DNA of 5,343 bases from JBAYNS01 sp041678625 (GCA_041678625.1 JBAYNS010000090.1:1-5343); one strand, 5' to 3'. Positions 1 through 5,139 are shown, counted from the first letter of the stretch. Program-made: numbers and translations. The notes: generated by a model not told the origin, from the letters alone.

Positions 1-765
1 GCCCAGTGCACGCGTAGATTGTTCAATGGAAGCGGGAAGACCAATGCGAAACGCCTGACGAATGAACGCGAAGTCGGGGCGGAAGTCGCGCAGGCGCAGG
101 TGGATGCCGTAGCGTCCGTTGAAGAGGAAGATAAAGCCGATGATCGTTGCCAGAGCCTGTGTGCAGAGTGTTGCCATAGCTGCACCGGCAACGCCCATGG
201 CCGGTACTGTTCCATAGCCGAAAATAAAGAGGGGATCGAGCAACAAGTTAAGGAGTACGGTGATGAGCACGATCATCATGGGCATGATCACCACACCGAG
301 TCCGCGCATGAGTGCCTGGAAGACAAAGAACCCAAAGACGAAGACAAAGCCCATAAATGTTACGCGCAGAAAAGCAGTGGCATCTGGAAGTACGTCCGGT
401 GCCGCACCCATCAGGCGCATCAGCTGTTCTGCGAATATGTATCCTCCGGCGGAGAGAACAATGGAAACGCCTATAACCATGAGCAGAGTCTGTGCGGCAA
501 CGTGGTTCATGGAAGTATCGTCACCCTTGCCCTTGAGTTGCGCGATGAGCACGCTGCCGGCAATCGGCAGGCCGCCGCCGAGGGCAATCAGCAGAAAGCT
601 GATGGGAAAACTCAAAGAGACGGCGGCAACGGCCTGTGCGCTCAAGCGTCCAACCCAGAACGTATCGGTAATCTGGTAGGCAGTTTGCAGAATATTAGCC
701 AGCACAATCGGTACAGAGATCGTGAAGAGCGCACGCACGATCGAGCCTTCGGTGAGTGTGGGCAT
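1..765 (-). CDS. MATE family multidrug/drug efflux transporter, N-terminal part (truncated by window edge)
   Basis: This is the first 255 residues of a multi-pass inner-membrane antiporter of the MATE (NorM/DinF-like) family, which exports drugs or metabolites using Na+ or H+ gradients. Family members are usually about 450 residues with 12 helices in two pseudo-symmetric halves. Here the first half is visible. Helix 1 contains Pro19 (ISVPIVLANIL, residues 16-26) and is followed by TDTFWVGRLS (33-42). Helices lie near 49-75, 90-112, 131-155, 157-183 (LLDPLFIFG, 175-183) and 189-215, and the linker IGLPASIEQ (241-249) opens the second half. The reading frame is open to the window edge. ATG at 765 is chosen because an in-frame TAG lies eight codons upstream; GTG at 774 is an alternative. 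No good Shine-Dalgarno sequence precedes it. It is divergent from the serine operon. The substrate cannot be told from sequence. Confidence 0.9.
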   Translation of the reverse strand, partial: MPTLTEGSIVRALFTISVPIVLANILQTAYQITDTFWVGRLSAQAVAAVSLSFPISFLLIALGGGLPIAGSVLIAQLKGKGDDTSMNHVAAQTLLMVIGVSIVLSAGGYIFAEQLMRLMGAAPDVLPDATAFLRVTFMGFVFVFGFFVFQALMRGLGVVIMPMMIVLITVLLNLLLDPLFIFGYGTVPAMGVAGAAMATLCTQALATIIGFIFLFNGRYGIHLRLRDFRPDFAFIRQAFRIGLPASIEQSTRALG

Positions 766-780
766 TCTGGACACCGCGGC

Positions 781-786
781 AGTCTA
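781..786 (-). promoter_or_regulatory. Possible -10 box of the MATE gene
   Basis: Read on the minus strand this is TAGACT, 15 bases before the ATG at 765, inside a 12-base sequence (AGAGGAAGAGTA, 785-796 reversed) that recurs upstream of the DUF5661 gene. I see no matching -35 box at 16-18 bases. The call rests only on position and on similarity to the other -10 candidates in the window, so it is weak. Confidence 0.25.
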
Positions 787-852
787 CTCTTCCTCTACTT
801 CTCCTCCGAGAGGAAAAAGTATGTTCTGATCTGCGGAGTAATCGCTTACCAC

Positions 853-881
853 TTGCTCTGTTCATAGAGCACTGCTACGCT
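853..881 (+). promoter_or_regulatory. Candidate promoter of the serine operon leader transcript
   Basis: TTGCTC (853-858) and TACGCT (876-881) are separated by 17 bases, a fair match to a sigma-70-type promoter. Initiation about seven bases after the -10 box would place the RNA start near 888 and leave about 10 bases before the leader ATG at 898. That suits an attenuator, whose transcript normally begins just before the leader ORF. The -35 box overlaps an inverted repeat (854-871), and the -10 box lies between two copies of a CATAG..CACTG repeat. No promoter was mapped; this is inferred from spacing and context. Confidence 0.4.
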
Positions 882-891
882 CATAGCACTG
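863..891 (+). repeat. Direct repeat CATAG(AG)CACTG flanking the -10 box, with overlapping inverted repeat
   Basis: CATAGAGCACTG (863-874) and CATAGCACTG (882-891) are the same sequence apart from a two-base insertion, and their starts are 19 bases apart. TGCTCT (854-859) and AGAGCA (866-871) form an inverted repeat around gttcat, overlapping the first copy and the likely -35 box. The arrangement resembles an operator, but no known regulator motif is recognised and short repeats can arise by chance. Confidence 0.35.
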
Positions 892-897
892 AGTTCA

Positions 898-948
898 ATG
901 TGCACCACTATCTGCTCCTCTGCCTCCTCCGCACTGCGGAAGGGCTGA
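898..948 (+). CDS. Serine-rich leader peptide of the serBAC operon attenuator
   Basis: This 16-codon ORF reads MCTTICSSASSALRKG and stops at TGA (946-948). Serine codons are TCC 916-918, TCT 919-921, TCC 925-927 and TCC 928-930: four of five consecutive codons, all of the TCY type that one tRNA-Ser species can usually read. An in-frame TAG at 865-867 lies upstream, so the ORF cannot extend much, and ATG 898 is the natural start. Its product would have no function of its own; ribosome position on it would sense charged tRNA-Ser. The serine codons lie in or just before RNA arm 1 (924-932), and the stop lies inside arm 2 (939-951). It begins about 110 bases before serB. No clear Shine-Dalgarno sequence precedes it (only GAG at 891-893). 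Two cysteine codons (901-903, 913-915) could add cysteine sensing. Expression is inferred, but the match of codon content to downstream pathway is strong. Confidence 0.85.
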   Translation: MCTTICSSASSALRKG

Positions 949-1004
949 TTGGGCGTGTTAGTAGTTGTTCTCAATCACCCTTCTCCCCAGAAGGGTTTCT
1001 TTTT
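924..1004 (+). promoter_or_regulatory. Ribosome-mediated transcription attenuator (serine-responsive) upstream of serB
   Basis: Four RNA arms can be drawn. Arm 1 (TCCGC, 928-932) pairs with arm 2 (GCGGA, 936-940), extendable across a bulged A941 to 925-927 with 942-944. Arm 2 also pairs with arm 3: GAAGGG-C-TGATTG (939-951) with CAATCACCCTTC (972-983), giving 12 pairs with C945 bulged. Arm 3 instead pairs with arm 4 to make the terminator (977-984 with 989-996). Pairings 2:3 and 3:4 share 977-983 and exclude each other. A ribosome stalled at the serine codons would cover arm 1, free arm 2, form 2:3 and allow readthrough into serB. A ribosome reaching TGA 946-948 would sit on arm 2, so 3:4 forms and transcription stops. 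With no translation, 1:2 forms and termination also follows. The pairings are directly seen; the mechanism is inferred from the trp/his attenuator precedent. Confidence 0.85.
977..1004 (+). terminator. Intrinsic terminator of the attenuator, immediately upstream of serB
   Basis: ACCCTTCT (977-984) and AGAAGGGT (989-996) form a perfect 8-bp stem closed by a CCCC loop, followed by TTCTTTTT (997-1004). This is a standard rho-independent terminator form. It ends two bases before the serB ATG, far from the stop codon of any upstream plus-strand gene except the leader ORF, so it makes sense only as a conditional terminator. A terminated transcript from about 888 would be some 115 bases long. The downstream arm also carries AAGGG (991-995), the only Shine-Dalgarno-like bases before serB. 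Confidence 0.85.
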
Positions 1005-1006
1005 GT

Positions 1007-1720
1007 ATGACCACTATTCCTCCATCACCGCGCTACTCCTTTCTCTTCGATTTCGATTCCACTCTGGTGGGCGCGGAATCCCTGGATATGCTCATTGGCA
1101 TTAGTTTGCGGGAACACTATGAGCCGGAGAAAGTAGAATCCATTCTGCAGGAGATTGCGGCAATCACCGATGCGGGGATGGAAGGGCACATTGATCTGCA
1201 AACTTCGATTACAGAGCGACTCAAAAAAGCCCGCATCCACCGCAAGCATTTTGCCATTGCCGAGCCGCTTCTGCTGGAATCCGTGACGCACGGCATCGCG
1301 GAAAGTATTGATCTGATGCATCAGAATGGCTGTCCAGTCTCCATCATCAGCGGAGCGCTGATGGAGTGTGTGCTGCCAGTTGCGCAGGTATTGCACATTC
1401 CTCCTTCCTCCATACATGCCAATGAGGGGATCTACGATGCGAATGGATATTTGAGCGGAATTGCAGCAGGGCCACTCGCACAGAGCGATGGCAAAGTGCA
1501 CTGCATTGCATCACTCAAGAAAGAGGGGCAGCTGCCCGGCACCGTTGTTATGATCGGCGACGGTATTTCCGATCTTCTTCCGTATCGTTCCGGAGTGGTG
1601 GACACCTTTATCGGAGCGGGCTTTCACCGCGAACGCGCTGCAGTACGCAGTGAAGCACCGCATTACTGTTCTTCTGTCTTAGAACTCCATTCTCTTATTT
1701 CTTCTCTCCTCTCCTCATGA
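1007..1720 (+). CDS. serB: Phosphoserine phosphatase (HAD superfamily, subfamily IB)
   Basis: A predicted cytosolic enzyme of 237 residues that hydrolyses O-phosphoserine to serine, the last pathway step. HAD motif I is DFDSTLV (15-21) with nucleophile Asp15 and acid/base Asp17, followed by Glu24, the substrate-contact position typical of phosphoserine phosphatases. Motif II is Ser115 (IISGAL), motif III Lys163 (DGK), motif IV GDGISD (184-189) with Mg-binding Asp185 and Asp189. The C-terminus (DTFIGAGFHRERAAV and onward) follows the pattern of bacterial and eukaryotic phosphoserine phosphatases, and the length is close to theirs; there is no N-terminal ACT domain. ATG 1007 is chosen over an in-frame TTG at 965, which would place coding sequence within the attenuator. 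The stop overlaps serA as ATGA, suggesting coupled translation. Another HAD phosphomonoesterase activity is possible in principle, but motifs and operon partners favour SerB. Confidence 0.88.
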   Translation: MTTIPPSPRYSFLFDFDSTLVGAESLDMLIGISLREHYEPEKVESILQEIAAITDAGMEGHIDLQTSITERLKKARIHRKHFAIAEPLLLESVTHGIAESIDLMHQNGCPVSIISGALMECVLPVAQVLHIPPSSIHANEGIYDANGYLSGIAAGPLAQSDGKVHCIASLKKEGQLPGTVVMIGDGISDLLPYRSGVVDTFIGAGFHRERAAVRSEAPHYCSSVLELHSLISSLLSS

Positions 1721-2949
1721 AGGCTTCCACATCATTCGCCAAAGAAAAGATTAACGTGTTGCTCGTCGGAGGAATTCATTCTTCCGCTGTCGAAGCCTTC
1801 CATGCCGCCGGATACACGTCAGTGCGTTTGCTGAACAAAGAACTTACAGAACAGGAGCTTATCGAAGCAATTTCATCTGTGCATATGCTGGGCATCCGTT
1901 CAGCAACGCAGATTACGCGCAACGTGCTGGAGCACGGAAAGAAACTCCTCACCGTCGGTTGCTTCTGCATAGGAACCAATCAGGTGGATTTGCATGCGGC
2001 AAAACTCAATGGTGTGCCGGTTTTCAATGCGCCATTCTCCAACACGCGCAGCGTAGCGGAGCTGGTGATGGCAGAGGCGATCATGCTGCTCAGGGGCATT
2101 CCGGCAAAGAATGCAGCTATGCACCGCGGTGAGTGGAAAAAGTCAGCCAATGGGTCCTACGAAGTCCGCGGCAAAACACTGGGTATTGTGGGATATGGAC
2201 ACATCGGTACGCAGGTGGGAATTCTGGCTGAGGCACTTGGCATGCGCGTGTTGTATAACGACATCACGGCTCAGCTTTCGATTGGCAATGCGCAGCCTGT
2301 CTCTTCACTCCCGGAACTACTCAGTATCAGCGATGTCGTGACTATCCACGTTCCCGGGGGTGACACGACAAAGAACTTGATTGGAGCAGAACAACTCAGG
2401 GTGATGAAACCGGGTGCCTTCCTCATCAATGCATCGCGCGGGCAGGTGATAGATTTGCAAGCGCTGACAGCTTCCCTCGCCAATGGCCATCTGGCGGGTG
2501 CCGCACTGGACGTGTATCCCGCTGAGCCTAAATCATCAGGTCAATCATTCTCTTCTCCACTTCAGGAAATGGATAATGTACTTCTCACGCCGCACATTGC
2601 AGGAAGTACCATAGAGGCTCAGGAGCGCATTGGCGCGGAAGTCGCGGAAAGTCTTATTTCCTACGTGGATACCGGTTCCACTGCGAGTTCCGTGAACTTT
2701 CCTTCGGTGACGCTGCCGGAGTACACCGGGCGTCATCGTGTCCTGCATATTCATCGCAATCAGCCGGGGGTTCTAGCTGCTGCGAACGAAGTTTTTGCCA
2801 AAGAATCCGTCAACATTGCCGGGCAGTTCCTGCAGACCGATGCGGATATCGGTTATGTGGTGACCGATATTGATCAGCAGCGCGGAACCAATCTCATTGA
2901 AGAACTCAAAGCCATCCCCAGCACCATTCGTGCACGCATTCTCTACTAA
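1717..2949 (+). CDS. serA: D-3-phosphoglycerate dehydrogenase with C-terminal ACT domain
   Basis: Oxidises 3-phosphoglycerate to 3-phosphohydroxypyruvate with NAD+, the committed step of serine synthesis; cytosolic, a tetramer in E. coli. At 410 residues it has the same length as E. coli SerA and resembles it throughout. Visible signatures are CFCIGTNQVDL (82-92), NAPFSNTRSVAELV (104-117), the NAD-binding GYGHIG (159-164) with Asp182 at the ribose position, and catalytic Arg241 (NASRG), Glu270 (YPAEP) and His293 (TPHIAGS). The C-terminal ACT domain (about 340-410) keeps His346, Asn348 and Asn366, corresponding to the serine-binding His344, Asn346 and Asn364 of E. coli, so allosteric inhibition by serine is expected. 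ATG 1717 overlaps the serB stop by four bases. The preceding bases are pyrimidine-rich with no Shine-Dalgarno sequence, consistent with coupling to serB translation. Confidence 0.97.
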   Translation: MKASTSFAKEKINVLLVGGIHSSAVEAFHAAGYTSVRLLNKELTEQELIEAISSVHMLGIRSATQITRNVLEHGKKLLTVGCFCIGTNQVDLHAAKLNGVPVFNAPFSNTRSVAELVMAEAIMLLRGIPAKNAAMHRGEWKKSANGSYEVRGKTLGIVGYGHIGTQVGILAEALGMRVLYNDITAQLSIGNAQPVSSLPELLSISDVVTIHVPGGDTTKNLIGAEQLRVMKPGAFLINASRGQVIDLQALTASLANGHLAGAALDVYPAEPKSSGQSFSSPLQEMDNVLLTPHIAGSTIEAQERIGAEVAESLISYVDTGSTASSVNFPSVTLPEYTGRHRVLHIHRNQPGVLAAANEVFAKESVNIAGQFLQTDADIGYVVTDIDQQRGTNLIEELKAIPSTIRARILY

Positions 2950-2960
2950 TTTTCCGTCTC

Positions 2961-4055
2961 ATGTTGCCTATCACCTTCAACGTCGGCCCGTCCAGACTCT
3001 CTTCAGATGTCAGGAATGACGTATGCGAAGCCATGAATCTCGGCATCGTGGAGATGAGCCATCGCAGCGCTCAGTTCAGTGCGATGAGCGGTAGTGCCAT
3101 CGAAGGACTGCGAACATTCTTTGATATTCCCGATGATTACCGCGTGTTCTTCACTTCTTCTGCCACAGAAGCCATGGAGTTCATCATCCGCAATCTGGTG
3201 CAGGAATATAGCTTCCACTTTATCTGTGGAAAGTTTTCCGGACTCTTTGCTCACGTAAGCGAAGCGAATCACAAGGTGGCGGATCGGGCGGATGTTCCGT
3301 GGGGCACATCGCCTGCGTATGATCCGGCATCAGTGCCGCAGCGTGCGGAACTCATTAGCATCACAGCAAACGAGACGAGCACAGGCGTTATGTGTACAGA
3401 GGAAGAAATCTCCGGCATACGCGCGGCACATCCAGACAAACTCCTCGCCGTGGATATCACGTCCATTGCCGGCATGAAGGCATACAACATTGCCGATGCC
3501 GATCTCTGGTTCTTTTCCGTGCAAAAAGGATTCGGGCTTCCGAGCGGGCTGGGTGTACTCATGGTTTCACCAAGAGCGTTCGCACGTTCCATTGCACTAC
3601 AGGACTCTGGCAAGAATCTTGCAGGGCTCTTCACATTCCATGGCATGGATCAGTACATGCATGAGAAAGCGCAGACTGTCTGCACGCCGAATGTCCTCGA
3701 TATTTTTCTGCTGGAGCGCCAATTAAAGAGGTGGAATGCGCAAGGGGGGATTACAGAAAAAGAGAGACAATCGCACCAGAAGGCTGCACTCCTCTACGGT
3801 GCCATAGAGCGCAGTACGGCATTCCGGTGTTTTGTGGCGGACTCGATACACCGTTCACTTTCCGTTGCTGTGCTTGCCGGGGAAAGCAAAGACATCGCGC
3901 GATTCCATGCACTGGCAAAAGAGGAAGGTCTTTTGCTCGGAAACGGTTATGGCAAGCTCAAAGAGTCGACTATCAGAATTGCACTCTTTCCAGCTATCAC
4001 AGTGGCTGATCTTGAACGACTCATTAGCGTGATGGAGAGAGTTGGGGATATATGA
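2961..4055 (+). CDS. serC: Phosphoserine aminotransferase (class V PLP-dependent aminotransferase)
   Basis: Transfers an amino group from glutamate to 3-phosphohydroxypyruvate, giving O-phosphoserine; cytosolic, PLP-dependent, normally a dimer. The 364-residue protein is close to the usual SerC length of about 360. Seen in order: FNVGPSRL (6-13, equivalent to the SerC NPGP start), SHRS (33-36, substrate-phosphate region), TSSATEAMEF (65-74, PLP-phosphate loop), NETSTG (137-142), VDITS with Asp165 contacting the PLP ring, FSVQKGFGLPSGLG (185-198) with Schiff-base Lys189, and RIALFP with Arg339 near the C-terminus. Only 11 bases separate it from serA, so it is the third gene of the operon. The sequence diverges from proteobacterial SerC, and other class V aminotransferases look similar at this level; the operon decides the assignment. 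It ends six bases from the stop codon of the convergent phosphatase gene, with no terminator between. Confidence 0.92.
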   Translation: MLPITFNVGPSRLSSDVRNDVCEAMNLGIVEMSHRSAQFSAMSGSAIEGLRTFFDIPDDYRVFFTSSATEAMEFIIRNLVQEYSFHFICGKFSGLFAHVSEANHKVADRADVPWGTSPAYDPASVPQRAELISITANETSTGVMCTEEEISGIRAAHPDKLLAVDITSIAGMKAYNIADADLWFFSVQKGFGLPSGLGVLMVSPRAFARSIALQDSGKNLAGLFTFHGMDQYMHEKAQTVCTPNVLDIFLLERQLKRWNAQGGITEKERQSHQKAALLYGAIERSTAFRCFVADSIHRSLSVAVLAGESKDIARFHALAKEEGLLLGNGYGKLKESTIRIALFPAITVADLERLISVMERVGDI

Positions 4056-4061
4056 ATGTTT

Positions 4062-4682
4062 TTATTTCGCTGAGGCATTGAGCAGTCGAAGTTCAGCATT
4101 GTGAAGAGTTGGCAATGTTCTGTGTTGCGAAGGATGGATTCCACGGAATGATGTTTCCAGTATCTGAAGAGGATCGCCATGACCGCAAAGAATAATTGAA
4201 ATGTTTTTGTACATTGTCTCTAAACGTCGCACAACTTGTTCTTCTCGATCAAGAACCGATGCAACGCTTTCTACATTATATTTGGTATGTTCAAAATTAT
4301 CTTTATCAAGATCCCAGATTTTTTGATAGCAATTGGCAGAACTCTTTTGCCCTTCAAATTCACCAAAAAATCGTTCGCGTAAACCTTCTTCAATTTGAAT
4401 ATCAGATAGAGGTTTCAGAATATCTTTTGCAATCAGCGCACTTTCAAGAGCTCTGCTTAATGGAGAGGATACGATGAGTATCGTTTGATCATCAAACGTA
4501 TGCTGTTGTAGAGCTGTTTGCAGCGAGAGGAGTATTTGTTTGCGCCCCTGCGCCGTCAGACCGTATTCCGGTTTTCGTCCTTCCTGAGGATCGCTCATAA
4601 TGAGATTCTGCGCGTTTGGAACGCTCTGCCCATGTCGCAGCGCATAATAGCGATTGCTGAGGTTTTCTAAATGCAAAGGCAT
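4062..4682 (-). CDS. Histidine phosphatase family protein (phosphoglycerate mutase-like)
   Basis: A predicted soluble 206-residue protein of the histidine phosphatase superfamily, acting through a phosphohistidine intermediate. Signatures: YYALRHGQS (12-20) with nucleophile His17, GLTAQGRKQ (41-49), SSPLSRALESA (72-82) with Arg77, EEGLRERFFGEFEG (98-111) with the acidic Glu103, and CGHGDP (166-171) with the second catalytic His168. All core residues are present. ATG at 4682 is chosen, just before the conserved core; an in-frame ATG at 4790 would add 36 residues unlike the family, encoded over a promoter-like AT-rich stretch. Substrate is unknown: the family includes phosphoglycerate mutases, adenosylcobalamin/ribazole phosphatases, sugar phosphatases and cofactor-independent phosphoserine phosphatases. 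The region is about 38-40% GC in sampled lines against about 55% in serA, hinting at a different history. Confidence 0.87.
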   Translation of the reverse strand: MPLHLENLSNRYYALRHGQSVPNAQNLIMSDPQEGRKPEYGLTAQGRKQILLSLQTALQQHTFDDQTILIVSSPLSRALESALIAKDILKPLSDIQIEEGLRERFFGEFEGQKSSANCYQKIWDLDKDNFEHTKYNVESVASVLDREEQVVRRLETMYKNISIILCGHGDPLQILETSFRGIHPSQHRTLPTLHNAELRLLNASAK

Positions 4683-4697
4683 AAGAGATGTAGTTCT

Positions 4698-4725
4698 ATA
4701 GTATTCAATAAATAGTATTGCGCAA
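4698..4725 (-). promoter_or_regulatory. Candidate promoter of the histidine phosphatase gene
   Basis: On the minus strand TTGCGC (4725-4720) and TACTAT (4703-4698) are 16 bases apart in a stretch of about 30% GC. The -10 box ends 15 bases before the ATG at 4682, predicting a leader of only about eight bases. The octamer ATAGTATT occurs twice on the plus strand here (4698-4705 and 4712-4719). This supports the shorter start of the downstream gene. Confidence 0.45.
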
Positions 4726-4773
4726 AATAGTTCATGGCGAGCTTGGCAAGTTTCATGTAGCGCAGAGGAAGAG

Positions 4774-4779
4774 TACACT
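4774..4779 (+). promoter_or_regulatory. Possible -10 box of the DUF5661 gene
   Basis: TACACT lies 24 bases before ATG 4804 and directly follows AGAGGAAGAG, the sequence also found next to the possible MATE -10 box. No convincing -35 box is seen at 16-18 bases. Support is the shared motif and its similar distance from both start codons. Confidence 0.25.
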
Positions 4780-4803
4780 TGCCTTTTCATTACTCATTCC
4801 CAT

Positions 4804-5085
4804 ATGAACTCAAAGCAATTCACTCCAGAGGAAGTTGTAGCAGTAGCGGCGCAATTGGGAATTCAGTGGGAGAGTTCGCCATTTGATCTCGATCAGTTCA
4901 CCAGAGGCATGGCAGTCGAGCTTGAGCACGGTACGTGTGATCCGGAAACCAATGTCACGGATGATAATCCGCTCCTTACGGGTAAAATTGCCCTGGCACA
5001 CCTCAGAGAATTCCCGGATTACTACACGCGCCTGGATATTCTGGAAAAAGAAGCAGAGGATTTTTGGGAGAACAAGAAGCCGTAA
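4804..5085 (+). CDS. DUF5661 family small protein of unknown function
   Basis: A 93-residue, soluble-looking acidic protein with no signal peptide or membrane segment. The sequence matches what I know of the DUF5661 family: LGIQW (18-22), F..DQFTRGMAVELEHG (27-43), TNVTDD (49-54) and TGKIALAHLREFPDYYTRL (59-77), which together are nearly the whole protein. The conserved Glu, His, Asp and Tyr residues could form a binding or active site, but no activity is established that I know of. Members occur in candidate-phyla-radiation bacteria, other bacteria and phages. ATG 4804 gives full family length; the bases before it are pyrimidine-rich with no Shine-Dalgarno sequence. It is divergent from the histidine phosphatase gene, and its stop lies 54 bases before the next plus-strand gene, so the two could share a transcript. 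Confidence 0.82.
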   Translation: MNSKQFTPEEVVAVAAQLGIQWESSPFDLDQFTRGMAVELEHGTCDPETNVTDDNPLLTGKIALAHLREFPDYYTRLDILEKEAEDFWENKKP

Positions 5086-5139
5086 ACATGGGAATGAGGT
5101 GCTTCCATCTCGATTGCTGTTTTTAGCACCAGAGCATTC

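Noticed and set aside
802..814. Inverted repeat TCCTC-cga-GAGGA in the divergent region
   Set aside because: Only five pairs, no T-tract after it in either direction that would make a terminator, and a purine/pyrimidine-skewed region where such matches arise easily.
19..867. Long plus-strand open frame of 282 codons
   Set aside because: It runs antisense to the MATE gene, is extremely rich in His, Cys, Glu and Lys with no recognisable domain, and the minus strand gives a clear membrane-transporter sequence in the same place.
965..1006. Upstream TTG start adding 14 residues to SerB
   Set aside because: The extra segment is encoded by the antiterminator and terminator arms, and HAD motif I already sits at the usual distance from ATG 1007.
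898..1006. T-box or serine-binding riboswitch as the explanation for the leader
   Set aside because: No T-box consensus (AGGGUGGNACCGCG-like) is present and the leader is far too short for one; the serine-codon ORF and alternative pairings explain the region better.
4069..4097. Possible hairpin GCTGA...TCAGC as a terminator for serC
   Set aside because: Five pairs around a 19-base loop with no following T-tract, and it lies within the phosphatase coding sequence.
4683..4790. Upstream ATG at 4790 adding 36 residues to the histidine phosphatase
   Set aside because: The added residues do not resemble the family N-terminus or a signal peptide, and the stretch is about 30% GC at its end with a good -35/-10 pair just before ATG 4682.
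5098..5130. Inverted repeat GGTGCT...AGCACC between DUF5661 and the last gene
   Set aside because: Six pairs around a 21-base loop, with T bases inside the loop rather than after the stem, is not a terminator; no known regulatory element was recognised.
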